Shown: one piece after another, positions 1 through 8,947 of the stretch | Layout of the letters: each line of letters begins with the position of its first letter | Position numbering within the stretch: the stretch's first letter is position 1 | Program-made: the position numbers and the translations under genes | Notes under the pieces: model-generated | Database searches by the model: none | What the model saw: the letters and a program-made list of their open reading frames with translations, nothing else | Told to the model about the DNA's origin: nothing | Assembly: GCA_035399845.1 (NCBI GenBank) | Contig: DAOPJV010000017.1 | Span: 31,213-95,212 of the forward strand | DNA length: 64,000 bases | Reading direction: 5' to 3' | From: ECT2AJA-110-A sp035399845 | GTDB taxonomy: Bacteria > Planctomycetota > Phycisphaerae > UBA1845 > UTPLA1

Positions 1-143
1 CGTCCATTCGTACCCACGGGGCTCCCGAGGCGAATATGGCGCCGTCGTTGATTGCGAAGCAGATCATGTGGGATGTGCGCCGGTTCGTGGGTCTCGTCAA
101 GCTGGCGGACGACTTGACAGTCGTCGTCCTGCGCGTTTCGTAG
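1..143 (+). CDS. C-terminal end of a SpoIIE/PP2C-type serine phosphatase (partial)
   Basis: Only the last 46 codons lie in the window, read in the frame that begins at base 3 and stops at the TAG at 141-143. The translation ends in KLADDLTVVVLRVS. The DDLTxVVLR block is the last conserved metal-binding motif of SpoIIE/RsbU phosphatases, preceded by the usual final helix (a stretch ending RRFVGLVKL). Such enzymes dephosphorylate anti-anti-sigma factors in partner-switching cascades. The upstream domain architecture cannot be seen. The call rests on one short motif, so it is moderately secure. Confidence 0.6.
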   Translation, partial: SIRTHGAPEANMAPSLIAKQIMWDVRRFVGLVKLADDLTVVVLRVS

Positions 144-272
144 GATCGTTGTCTGTCCGTGACATTGCGACGACGGCAGATCGGAATCTGTGAATTCCTG
201 GATGTAAACACTTCCCGCCGTGGCGGCGGGCGTTGGTGTCGGCTTTGTACGGCTGGCGCCCGGAGCGAATCG

Positions 273-1829
273 ATGACGACACGGGATGATCTGGCGGAGC
301 AGCGAATCGTCATTCGCGGCATCCGAATCGAGGACTACGACGCAATACGGGAGATGGCGCTGCGATGTTTCCCGGGGATGCACCCGTGGGAGCGCGGGCA
401 GATCGAGAGCCAGCTTGGGATTTTTCCGGAGGGGCAGCTCTGCGTCGAGTTTGACGGCAGGCTCGTCGCGTCGTCCAGCAATCTGATCGTGGACTTCGAC
501 GACTACGACGACTGGCAGAACTGGAAGGAGATTGCGGATTCCGGCTACATCCGCAATCACGATCCGGCGGGCGACACGCTCTACGGGATCGAGATCATGG
601 TCGATCCGGAGTTTCGCGGCATGCGCCTGGCGCGGCGGCTCTACGAAGCGCGCAAGGAGCTCTGCCGCCAGCGCAACCTGCATTCGATCATCATTGGCGG
701 CCGCATCCCGGGCTACGGCAAGCACGCCGACGAGATGTCGGCCCGCGAGTATGTCGAGCGCGTCATCCGAAAGGAAATGACGGATCCGGTTCTGACTGTC
801 CAGCTGTCAAACGGTTTCACGCTTCGCAGCCTGATTCCCAATTACTTTCCGAGCGACGAGGCCTCGCGCGGCTACGCGACATTCCTCGAGTGGATCAACC
901 TGGACTACGTCGAGGATCGGCCGCGGCGATTTCGCGCCGTCGCGCCCGTCCGGCTTTCGCTCGTGCAGTACGGCATGCGGACGATCGACGATTTCGAGGA
1001 CTTCGCAACGCAGTGCGAGTTCTTCGTCGACACGGCGTCGGACTGCGGGGCGGACTTCATCGTCTTTCCCGAACTGATCACGACGCAGTTGCTGTCGATT
1101 ATCCGGGATCTGCGGCCCGGTCTGGCGGCGCGGAAGCTCGCGGAGTACACGCCGCAATACGTCGAGCTCTTCACGCGGCTGGCGATGAAGTACAGCGTGA
1201 ATATTGTCGGGGGCTCGCAGTTCGTCATCGAAGACGATCACTTGTACAACGTCTCCTTTCTTTTCCATCGAAACGGCGGAATTGGCCGGCAGTACAAGAT
1301 TCATGTCACGCCGAGCGAGCGGAAGTGGTGGGGCGTCAGTGGCGGGAACAAGGTCGAAGTCTTCGACACGGATCGCGGCAAAGTGGCGATTCTGATCTGC
1401 TACGACATCGAATTCCCCGAACTCGCCCGAATCGCGACAGGGCTCGGCGCCCGCATCATTTTCGTTCCGTTCAACACGGATGATCGTTACTCCTACCTGC
1501 GCGTTCGGCACTGCTCCCAGGCGCGGGCCATTGAGAACGAGGTCTACGTCGCGACGGCCGGCTGCACGGGCAACCTGCCCTTCGTGGACAACGCGGATGT
1601 CCACTACGCGCAATCCGGCATCTACACGCCCTCGGACTTCGCCTTCGCGCGCGACGCGATCGCCGCCGAGAGCGGTGAGAACGTCGAGACGATCGTCGTC
1701 CACGATGTCGACCTGGAGGCCGTGCGTCGATTGCGGGCGGACGGCACTGTGACGATGTGGAAGGACCGGCGAACGGATCTGTTCCGGGTTCGATATCGCG
1801 GGGGCGACGGCCAGGAGCGCGATGTCTGA
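273..1829 (+). CDS. Bifunctional GNAT N-acetyltransferase / carbon-nitrogen hydrolase
   Basis: 518-residue two-domain protein. Residues about 10-200 form a GNAT fold (IRGIRIEDYDAIREM at the start, then GIEIMVDPEFRGMRLARRLY, the acetyl-CoA binding loop). Residues about 225-500 form a nitrilase-superfamily amidohydrolase with the full catalytic triad: Glu267 (FPEL), Lys342 (RQYKIHVTP) and Cys376 (ILICYDIEFPE). The family hydrolyses amide or nitrile C-N bonds; the fused acetyltransferase suggests coupled processing of an amine or amide metabolite, but the substrate is unknown. I chose the ATG at 273 because the GNAT domain begins just after it; an in-frame upstream start at 159 would add 38 low-complexity residues. 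The stop overlaps the next gene by 8 nt, so the two are probably co-translated. This fusion is known from other bacteria. Confidence 0.9.
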   Translation: MTTRDDLAEQRIVIRGIRIEDYDAIREMALRCFPGMHPWERGQIESQLGIFPEGQLCVEFDGRLVASSSNLIVDFDDYDDWQNWKEIADSGYIRNHDPAGDTLYGIEIMVDPEFRGMRLARRLYEARKELCRQRNLHSIIIGGRIPGYGKHADEMSAREYVERVIRKEMTDPVLTVQLSNGFTLRSLIPNYFPSDEASRGYATFLEWINLDYVEDRPRRFRAVAPVRLSLVQYGMRTIDDFEDFATQCEFFVDTASDCGADFIVFPELITTQLLSIIRDLRPGLAARKLAEYTPQYVELFTRLAMKYSVNIVGGSQFVIEDDHLYNVSFLFHRNGGIGRQYKIHVTPSERKWWGVSGGNKVEVFDTDRGKVAILICYDIEFPELARIATGLGARIIFVPFNTDDRYSYLRVRHCSQARAIENEVYVATAGCTGNLPFVDNADVHYAQSGIYTPSDFAFARDAIAAESGENVETIVVHDVDLEAVRRLRADGTVTMWKDRRTDLFRVRYRGGDGQERDV

Positions 1830-3078
1830 TTCGGGCCGGTTGAACCTGCTCGACAGTCGCGGCGGCAGGCGACTGCTGTTCGCGGCCCTGTACTTCAGCG
1901 AAGGGGCGCCGATCGGCTTCATCTGGTGGGCGCTTCCGACGATGCTGCGAGAACAGGGCGTCGCCGCCGATTCGATCGGCTTCCTCTTCGGCGCGCTGGC
2001 GCTGCCATGGGCGCTCAAGTTCCTGTGGGCGCCGCTGATCGATACGCTGCGTTCTCGCCGTTGGGGATTCCGGGCGTGGATCGTCACCGCGCAGCTGCTG
2101 ATGGGGCTGACGCTCCTTCCGCTCACGGGCGGCGCCGTTCTGCACGATACGCGCTGGCTGTGCGGAATACTCATACTGCACGCGTTCTGCGCGGCAACGC
2201 AGGATGTCGCCGTGGACGCGTTGTGCATCGCCAGCGTGGCGGAACGCGAACGCGGATCGCTGAACGGCTGGATGCAGGCGGGGATGCTGCTCGGGCGGGC
2301 GCTCTTTGGTGGCGGGGCGTTGATTCTCGCGGGACGCTGGGGGTTCACGAATGTTATCTGGTGGATGATCGCCGCCGTGTGGTCGTCGGCGTTGCTCGTG
2401 ATCCTGCTGACGCGCGAAAGTGAGCCCGGCGCGATGGAGGCGGTGCGTGAGCGAGCGCGCGATTTTGCTGGGGCGCTGCGTCGCGCCCTGATTCGACCGT
2501 CAACGATCTGGGGTCTGCTCTTTGCGGCGACGGCCGGCGCGGGCTTCGAGGCCATCGGCAACCAGTATGGGCCTTTTCTGACGAGCGCCGGCGTGAGTCG
2601 GGAGGCGATCGGCGCGTTTCAATTGCAGTATTCGATTGGGTTGATGCTGGCCGGTTCGCTGCTGGGCGGCTGGCTGTCCGATCGACTCGGGAAGCGCCGC
2701 GTCGTTTTGGTCGCGAATGCCGGCCTGGTCATCGCGGGTTTGTTCGTCGCAATGACCGCAACGACGACCACGGGCGAACGGTATGCGGAATTCTGCACGG
2801 CCCTGGGGGCGCTCTATTTCGTGATCGGGTTGTTTACCGCCAGTTCCTATGCGCTGTTCATGGACCTGACGGACCCGCGCCTCGGCGGCACGCAGTTCAG
2901 CGCCATGATGGGGGCCACGAATCTCTGCGAGTCATGGGCCGCGTTCGCCGGCGGGGCGCTGGCCGTGAAATGGGGGCATCCGGCGATGTTCGCCGCGATG
3001 AGCGGCGCATCGCTCGTGGGACTTCCAATCCTGCTGGCGATGCGAGGCTCGACCTCAGACGCGATCAAGGGCGAATGA
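1822..3078 (+). CDS. MFS transporter, AmpG/RhtX-like
   Basis: 418 residues with about 12 hydrophobic segments and the N-terminal pattern YFSEGAPIGFIWWALP followed by LREQGV, which resembles the AmpG/RhtX branch of the major facilitator superfamily (muropeptide or siderophore importers). The short Arg-rich loop after TM2 (DTLRSRRWGFRAW) and the GGWLSDRLGKRR loop after TM8 are MFS motif A-like. It would sit in the inner membrane. Its ATG lies inside the end of the GNAT-nitrilase gene (8-nt overlap), which suggests a shared transcript and perhaps import of that enzyme's substrate. The substrate cannot be read from sequence. Confidence 0.8.
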   Translation: MSDSGRLNLLDSRGGRRLLFAALYFSEGAPIGFIWWALPTMLREQGVAADSIGFLFGALALPWALKFLWAPLIDTLRSRRWGFRAWIVTAQLLMGLTLLPLTGGAVLHDTRWLCGILILHAFCAATQDVAVDALCIASVAERERGSLNGWMQAGMLLGRALFGGGALILAGRWGFTNVIWWMIAAVWSSALLVILLTRESEPGAMEAVRERARDFAGALRRALIRPSTIWGLLFAATAGAGFEAIGNQYGPFLTSAGVSREAIGAFQLQYSIGLMLAGSLLGGWLSDRLGKRRVVLVANAGLVIAGLFVAMTATTTTGERYAEFCTALGALYFVIGLFTASSYALFMDLTDPRLGGTQFSAMMGATNLCESWAAFAGGALAVKWGHPAMFAAMSGASLVGLPILLAMRGSTSDAIKGE

Positions 3079-3322
3079 TGTGGCCGGGGCTGGGCCGGAC
3101 TGGAATCGTAACGCCCATTCAGGGCTGAAATCGACAGGAACATGCAATCCCGGGGTTGCGCTTCGACCGCTTCGGCGTCTTCGCTGACCCCGGGCGATCC
3201 TGTGTCGCTCCTTCAGAGCGTTTTCTGAACTGCGAATTCCGGCGATTCGTCGCCGTTCACTTGCAGGCCATCGATTTTCGATTTTCCGGAAAACCCCGAA
3301 TGACGCTGCAAACTCCGGACGT

Positions 3323-4645
3323 CTAGCCCATCTCACCGATCATCCGCTTGACGTCGTTCAGGTCGCACGTCTGCCAGTTCCGGGATTCGGCGCCATCGAG
3401 AAACTCGCTCGCCTTCAGCCGGAGTCGGCCATGGGCGGCGGTGGATGACGACACGGACGAAAGCTCCACAAGACTGCGCATGTAGGCGAGCCCCGCGTTG
3501 CGATCGGTGATGACATAGGGACGGAGCTGATCGCAGTAGTCGTCGATCATGTCGCAGTGCGTCGAGGTTCGCGCGATGACGCGCAGCGCGCCGCTGTCGT
3601 CGAGTCGTCTTGTCGATGGCGTGCGGCGACCGAGCCGTCTGGCGAGCGCCGCCTTGAGCCAGTCGATCGCGGAGATCGCCGTAAACGGATCGTTCTGGCC
3701 GGGCGACAGCGCGCGGGCAGCGATCTCGACAAGTTCATTGACGAGAAAGCGATTGTCCTGGTCGGGTGTGCGCTGGGCGCCCAGGGCGATGACGCTGCGA
3801 ATGCGATTGCACAGCACTTCGTCGTCGGCCCTGGCGTTGTGCAGCGTCGCCAGCGGGAGGCCGGTGTAGGCGAAGTCCCCCGGCCGACATCGCAGTGTGA
3901 CGACGATATTCGATTCGCGGGCAATGGAGAGAAGGCCTTCGTCGTCCAGTGTCTGAACGTAGCCGGACGATTCGGCGAGAACGTCGCGTCCTTCAGTCGT
4001 CGGCGCCGATCCTTCGATGGCCTCTCCAATGGCGCCTTCGTCGTCGCCATGGCCGATCCGTTCCGGGAAGAGCTGTTCGATCTTCCTGTCGAGCTCGCGG
4101 CCGATGGCCTTCAGCACATTGGCGACGTGAATCGACTCGGGAATGTGGTGAATGTAGTAAATCAGCACGCCGGCGCAGGCGATCGTCGTGACCATGCCCA
4201 CGACGATCGAGACATGCGGAATGAATACCTCCGCGAAATCGTTCCCCTCGACGGGCGACTGGACGCTGCGGAGCGTGAGCAGGCAGTAGAGGAAGTTGGC
4301 GAGAAAGGCGCCGAGGCTGATCTGGTTGCCGCGATCGCGCATGTAGTTCGTGAGGATCCGCGGTCCGTACTGCGCCGTGGCGTAGCCCACGGAGGAGATC
4401 GTGATGGCGAACGTGACACCCGCGACAGTGATCATGGCGCCGGCGATCGTCGCCAGCAGCGTCCGGGCGGTCTCCGGCGTGCTCGTGCAGAGAAGGGGGA
4501 TGTCGCGGATTTGCTCGACGTCGATGCGCCGATCGATCGCGACGCAGGCGAAGGCCGCGATCGCGGCCGCGATCGCCATCAGCGTCGGAATGAACCAGTA
4601 GCTGGATCGAATGTAGTACCAGGCCTGAAAGAGTCGGGCGCGCAT
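3323..4645 (-). CDS. DUF2254 family membrane protein
   Basis: 440 residues. Four transmembrane helices lie in the first half: one near residues 15-37, one containing IAGAMITVAGVTFAITISS, one containing LGAFLANFLYCLLTL, and one containing VGMVTTIACAGVLIYYIHHI. They are followed by a soluble domain of about 250 residues. The second helix and the following TAQYGPRILTNYMRDRGNQ segment match the DUF2254 family, predicted integral membrane proteins of unknown function. The gene converges with the MFS gene on the other strand, and its upstream neighbour is also on the minus strand about 200 bp away. Confidence 0.8.
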   Translation of the reverse strand: MRARLFQAWYYIRSSYWFIPTLMAIAAAIAAFACVAIDRRIDVEQIRDIPLLCTSTPETARTLLATIAGAMITVAGVTFAITISSVGYATAQYGPRILTNYMRDRGNQISLGAFLANFLYCLLTLRSVQSPVEGNDFAEVFIPHVSIVVGMVTTIACAGVLIYYIHHIPESIHVANVLKAIGRELDRKIEQLFPERIGHGDDEGAIGEAIEGSAPTTEGRDVLAESSGYVQTLDDEGLLSIARESNIVVTLRCRPGDFAYTGLPLATLHNARADDEVLCNRIRSVIALGAQRTPDQDNRFLVNELVEIAARALSPGQNDPFTAISAIDWLKAALARRLGRRTPSTRRLDDSGALRVIARTSTHCDMIDDYCDQLRPYVITDRNAGLAYMRSLVELSSVSSSTAAHGRLRLKASEFLDGAESRNWQTCDLNDVKRMIGEMG

Positions 4646-4843
4646 GTGGCGGTGAATCCTGTCAGCCGGTCTTCGACGTTGCGGACAACGGGACGCGGCG
4701 GACGCATTATCAATCCATTGGGCAATTGAGCAAACGCTACGGCGGAGCTGTGAATGTGGCAGGAATAGGGAGGTGGATCCAGCGCTACGAGGCTTGCCGT
4801 TGATTCCTTGCCAGTCGCCTCGCAGAAGAAAAGCTTGTTCACT

Positions 4844-5542
4844 TCAGATCTCCATGTCGAATTCAAGGTCGATGTCAATCTCGACGGGCTCAAATGTGGG
4901 AAGACACAACTGACATCGGCATTGGCGATCGGCCATCAATGCGCCGTATCGAGACGCCAGGTGAGCCGGCAGAACAGCGCCTTCGTCATCTCCGGCAGCG
5001 CGTAGGTAGGACTCCAATTCAAATCGCGGCGGCGCGCCGTCCGGCGCATCGTTAAACCCGCAGGCGGCGTGGCCGTGATCCTTCAGGGGAAGAAATGTCC
5101 ATTGCGAATCGACGGGCGTGGTGGAGGACCACACGGGTGTGAAGCCCGCGGGAATCAGAAGTGAGTTGGCAATGGAATTCGATTCCTGTTGAACCCAGCG
5201 ATGCATCCAGTGCCGGGCAACCCGAGCGACGATGTCGGCCTCACCGCCGAAGCCCGGAAATCTGAAATGGAAACTCCAGGTTAGCTCCGCGGATTGCGTG
5301 GTCCTCTCACCACGCAACAAGGCGCCGCAGTGCGTCAGGTAGTCCAGAACGGATCTCGTCGCGGCGTGTGGCCGCGGTACCTCCCGTCGGGTGAACGCCC
5401 GTAAGGCGTCGCGTATGGCGGTCCCAAGCGACGGCGCGTTGAGATCGACGAATCGCGTTGCGGAGTCATTTCCTGAAACCGGGGCGGATTGCAGCAGGTC
5501 AGGCTCTACTGAGCCGCACAAAATGTACGCGAGTCCGCTCAT
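4844..5542 (-). CDS. Hypothetical protein
   Basis: 232-residue soluble protein that I do not recognise. It begins MSGLAYILCGSVEPDLL and has a Trp/Phe-rich centre (SAELTWSFHFRFPGFGG). It ends with a short Cys cluster (CRCQLC) followed by an acidic tail (EIDIDLEFDMEI). No signal peptide or membrane helix is visible. It is a free-standing gene about 200 bp upstream of the DUF2254 gene on the same strand. The coding call rests on the long frame and its balanced composition, not on a family match. Confidence 0.6.
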   Translation of the reverse strand: MSGLAYILCGSVEPDLLQSAPVSGNDSATRFVDLNAPSLGTAIRDALRAFTRREVPRPHAATRSVLDYLTHCGALLRGERTTQSAELTWSFHFRFPGFGGEADIVARVARHWMHRWVQQESNSIANSLLIPAGFTPVWSSTTPVDSQWTFLPLKDHGHAACGFNDAPDGAPPRFELESYLRAAGDDEGAVLPAHLASRYGALMADRQCRCQLCLPTFEPVEIDIDLEFDMEI

Positions 5543-5655
5543 CGAGACACCTCGCGCACATCTTGCGACGGAGCTTCAAAACGCATCACCGGCCCGTCTC
5601 GTGAGAAGCGCTCAACGTCCGCCCTCCTGACACAAGAGCGCGATCTCGCGCTGGA

Positions 5656-5685
5656 TTGTCGTCACGCATGCGGCGCGTGTATTAT
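5656..5685 (+). promoter_or_regulatory. Possible sigma-70 promoter of the SDR-GH31 pair
   Basis: TTGTCG at 5656-5661 and TATTAT at 5680-5685 are separated by 18 bp, about 70 bp upstream of the SDR start. The match is moderate and was found by eye, in the only intergenic space available to drive the two-gene unit. Confidence 0.3.
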
Positions 5686-5755
5686 CGCCGTCATCGGGCG
5701 CGATTCAAGCGGGCGCGTGTCGAATGCGTAACGGCGTCAGGAGGAGACGGGCTGG

Positions 5756-6538
5756 ATGGCGGCAAACACACTTGAAAATCAAGTCTGTCTCGTGACCGGC
5801 GGGGCGTCGGGCGTGGGCCGGGCGACTTGTGAGCTGTTCGCGGCGCGGGGCGCCATCGTGATCGTGACGGACGTCGACGCCAAGGCGGCCGATGGCGTCG
5901 CCGCGGCGATTGTCGAGCGGGGCGGCGCCGCGGAAGCGCACACGCTGGATGTCTCAAGCGAGGCGATGTGGTCGGAAACGATCGACGCCATTGTTTCGAA
6001 GCACGGCAAGCTGGATGTCCTCGTCAACTGCGCCGGAATCGCGGCGGCGTCGCCGATCGCGGAGATGGATTTCGCGGCGTGGCGATCGGTCATGGGCGTC
6101 AATCTTGACGGCGTGTTTCTGGGAACGCGCGCCGGAATCCGTTCGATGACGCGGGGCGGTGCGATTGTGAATGTCGCGTCGGTCGCGGGGACCAAGCCCT
6201 TCGCGGGCGCCGGCGCCTATGGCGCGAGCAAGGCGGCTATTCGTTTGCTGACGCGAACAGCGGCGATCGAGTGCGCAGACGCGAACAACCAGGTGCGTGT
6301 GAACCTCGTGACACCGGGCGGTGTGAAGACGCCCATGTGGGACAAGCAGGCGTTCTTTCAGAAGATGGCGTCGGAATGCGGCGGCCGTGACGCGGCCTTC
6401 GCCGTGATGGCGGGGGGCAAGCAGTCGATGGAGTTTTTCGACGCCGAGGAAGTGGCGGTGACGATCGCCTTGCTGGCGTCGGACGCGTCGGCGCATCTGT
6501 CAGGCGTGGAAATCGTGATGGATCGGGGGAATTCGTGA
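5756..6538 (+). CDS. SDR family NAD(P)-dependent oxidoreductase
   Basis: 260-residue classical short-chain dehydrogenase/reductase. It has the cofactor motif TGGASGVGRA near residue 15, the NCAG motif (VLVNCAGIA), the catalytic Ser in NVASVAG, and the YGASK catalytic pair (Tyr155, Lys159). The acidic residue after beta-strand 2 (VTDVDA) favours NAD(H) over NADP(H). Enzymes of this size oxidise or reduce sugars, steroids or alcohols. Its stop TGA overlaps the ATG of the downstream GH31 gene by one base, so a role in handling a sugar released by that glycosidase is plausible but inferred. Confidence 0.85.
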   Translation: MAANTLENQVCLVTGGASGVGRATCELFAARGAIVIVTDVDAKAADGVAAAIVERGGAAEAHTLDVSSEAMWSETIDAIVSKHGKLDVLVNCAGIAAASPIAEMDFAAWRSVMGVNLDGVFLGTRAGIRSMTRGGAIVNVASVAGTKPFAGAGAYGASKAAIRLLTRTAAIECADANNQVRVNLVTPGGVKTPMWDKQAFFQKMASECGGRDAAFAVMAGGKQSMEFFDAEEVAVTIALLASDASAHLSGVEIVMDRGNS

Positions 6539-8919
6539 TGAGAACGGGAGTTGTTACGCGATACGGTGTTTGGATCACTACGCTGACATTGGCGTGGTCG
6601 GCTTCTGCGGCGCGAGCGCAGATGAAGGCTTCCATCTTCCCGGATCCGCGGGACAGGATTCATATGACGCTTGAGCCTCGGGACGGGACCGTCAGGATCG
6701 AGAAGCGCAATCCCGGTGGTTTCCATACTCCGTATGACTTGTCACTGATCCTTGATCCTATTCGCACAGACGGGCCGTCATCCGCGTCTCAGCCGAGTCC
6801 TTTCGTGGAGGACGCGACTCGCCCCGGCGTCTGGTCCAATGCGTCGCTTCAGATCGAGTTTGAAGCGTTGGGGGATTCGACGCAGGCGATCACCTGGACG
6901 GCGCTCGACGGCAGGACCCACGAGTTCGTCATCCCCATTCGAGACAATTCCGACTATTACGGCTGCGGCGAGCGATTCAGTTCGCTGAATCACAAGGGCC
7001 AGATCCTGCCGATTGCGAGCATCGATCGGCCGGGGAACAAGGGCGTTATCTCTTACAAGCCCGTGCCCTTCTACATGAGCACGCGAGGTTACGCCATCTG
7101 GCTGGACAGCGCGGCGCCGGCGACATTCGACCTCAACGCCACGCAGCGCGACCAGGTGCTCATATACTGTTCCGCCAGCCGCGTTCGGCTTGTTGTGTTT
7201 GCGGAGCCCCGATTTGACGACCTGCTGAACGACTTCACGGAAATGACAGGGCGGCCGCGGGTACCGCCCACGTGGTCGTTTGCGCCGTGGAAGAGTCGCG
7301 ACGTGCATCGCAATCGGGACGAGGTGCTGGCGGACGCCGAACTGACGCGCAAGCATGATCTGCCGGGCGGTGTAATCGTGATCGACAGCCCATGGGAGAC
7401 GTGCTACAACAACTTTGTCATCAACGAGCGGCAATTCAGCGATCCGGCGGGCATGTTCGCGCGATTGCGCGAGCTCGGCTTCTATCCGTGTCTGTGGCTG
7501 ACGCCGTTCATCAACGTCGAAAACCGGCGGGACATGGAGGGGATCGAGGACGGACCGTGCCCGATCTTCGCCGAGGCTCGCGACAAGGGGTACCTCGTCA
7601 GGACGCCGGGCGGCGAGCCGATGATCGCGGAATGGTGGAAGGGGCGCGGCGCCCTGATCGATTTCACGAACCCCGACGCCGTTCGCTGGTGGCACGACCA
7701 GATTGACAGGACGAAGCCCTGGGGCGTTCGGGCGTTCAAGTGCGATGACGGCGAGGGGAACTTTGTGCAGGACGCCGTCTTCTTCGACGGATCGCCCGCG
7801 GCGGAGATGAAGAACCGATACGCGGCGCTCTATCTGAAGGCGGTCCAGGACTACATCGACACGCGTCTGGATGGCGACGGCGTTCTCTTCGCGCGGAGCG
7901 GATTCACGGGGACGCAGGCGCAGCCGTTTTGCTGGGCGGGCGACAACGAGGCGAGCTTCTCATTCGAGAATGGTCTGCCGAGTGTCGTATTGGCGGGGCA
8001 GAATGCGGCCCTGTCCGGTCTGCCATTCTGGGGGCACGATATCGCGGGCTACATTGGCAGGCCCGACAAGGAGCTTTTCATTCGCTGGACGCAGTTCGGC
8101 GCCCTGTCGCCCTTGATGCAGGTGCACATGACAAGCAATCTGGGGCCATGGGATTTTGACGAGGAGACGCTGGCGATCTATCGAAAGTTCGCCAAACTGC
8201 ACACGTCGCTGTTCCCTTACATTTTTGACGCGGCGCAGGAGGCGAATCGCAGGGGAATGCCGATCATTCGCCCCATGGTCCTGGCGTTTTCGGGTGATCG
8301 CGTGGCGGCGTCGAAGCGTTATCAATACATGTTTGGTCCGGACCTGCTCGTTGCGCCGATGATCCAGCCGGGAACGCATCGATCCGTCTACCTGCCGAAG
8401 CTGGAGCGCGATGGACACAATACGGATGAAGCCGGCGACAGGGCTGTACCGTCGCCGGAGCCAAGGTGGATCGACTATTGGTCCGGCAAGCCCTGCGCGC
8501 CCGACACCACAATCGAGTATCACGCCCCGCTCGATCGCACGCCATTGTTCGTCCGGTCAGGGGCCGTGATCTGCATGCTGCCGGGCGATGTCGACACATT
8601 GGCGCCACAATATGACGGGTTGTCCGCCGATGTGAAGACGATGGACGACGCGCGAATCCTCGCGATCTGGCCCGGCGAGCCGCGGGAGCTGGTGACGTAC
8701 GACGGGATTCACGCGTGGGGTGGATCGGGGCGCGGTGAGTCGTATCTGCGGCTATGGTCTCCGGCGGAGAGATCCATCGAATTGCGCCGAATGTGGCCCG
8801 ACACCGATCGACTCGGCGACGGCTGGACGATGGACGCCAGCGGCGCGTTTGCGAAGATGAGCCTACAGGTCGGTCCCGATGTGATCGAATTGACGTGGCC
8901 GGAGACGCAATGGAAGTGA
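6538..8919 (+). CDS. Exported glycoside hydrolase family 31 (alpha-xylosidase/alpha-glucosidase-like)
   Basis: 793 residues with an N-terminal signal peptide (hydrophobic core WITTLTLAWSASAARA, cleavage near Ala-Gln). The GH31 barrel carries FKCDDGEG, where Asp403 aligns with the nucleophile of the KTDFGE motif in YicI-type xylosidases, and WAGDN, where Asp469 aligns with the acid/base. The N-terminal galactose-mutarotase-like region contains DNSDYYGCGERFSSLNHKG, typical of the family. It should cleave alpha-linked xylose, glucose or related residues from glycans outside the cytoplasm. The ATG at 6538 overlaps the SDR stop (TGATG); a GTG at 6535 is an alternative. Confidence 0.88.
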   Translation: MRTGVVTRYGVWITTLTLAWSASAARAQMKASIFPDPRDRIHMTLEPRDGTVRIEKRNPGGFHTPYDLSLILDPIRTDGPSSASQPSPFVEDATRPGVWSNASLQIEFEALGDSTQAITWTALDGRTHEFVIPIRDNSDYYGCGERFSSLNHKGQILPIASIDRPGNKGVISYKPVPFYMSTRGYAIWLDSAAPATFDLNATQRDQVLIYCSASRVRLVVFAEPRFDDLLNDFTEMTGRPRVPPTWSFAPWKSRDVHRNRDEVLADAELTRKHDLPGGVIVIDSPWETCYNNFVINERQFSDPAGMFARLRELGFYPCLWLTPFINVENRRDMEGIEDGPCPIFAEARDKGYLVRTPGGEPMIAEWWKGRGALIDFTNPDAVRWWHDQIDRTKPWGVRAFKCDDGEGNFVQDAVFFDGSPAAEMKNRYAALYLKAVQDYIDTRLDGDGVLFARSGFTGTQAQPFCWAGDNEASFSFENGLPSVVLAGQNAALSGLPFWGHDIAGYIGRPDKELFIRWTQFGALSPLMQVHMTSNLGPWDFDEETLAIYRKFAKLHTSLFPYIFDAAQEANRRGMPIIRPMVLAFSGDRVAASKRYQYMFGPDLLVAPMIQPGTHRSVYLPKLERDGHNTDEAGDRAVPSPEPRWIDYWSGKPCAPDTTIEYHAPLDRTPLFVRSGAVICMLPGDVDTLAPQYDGLSADVKTMDDARILAIWPGEPRELVTYDGIHAWGGSGRGESYLRLWSPAERSIELRRMWPDTDRLGDGWTMDASGAFAKMSLQVGPDVIELTWPETQWK

Positions 8920-8947
8920 TCTGCGCAGGCGCGTGATTTCGCGGGGA

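Noticed and set aside
3148..3195. 8-bp inverted repeat CCCGGGGT/ACCCCGGG
   Set aside because: A 28-32-nt gap and no U-tract; too weak to call as a terminator between the convergent genes, although that is possible.
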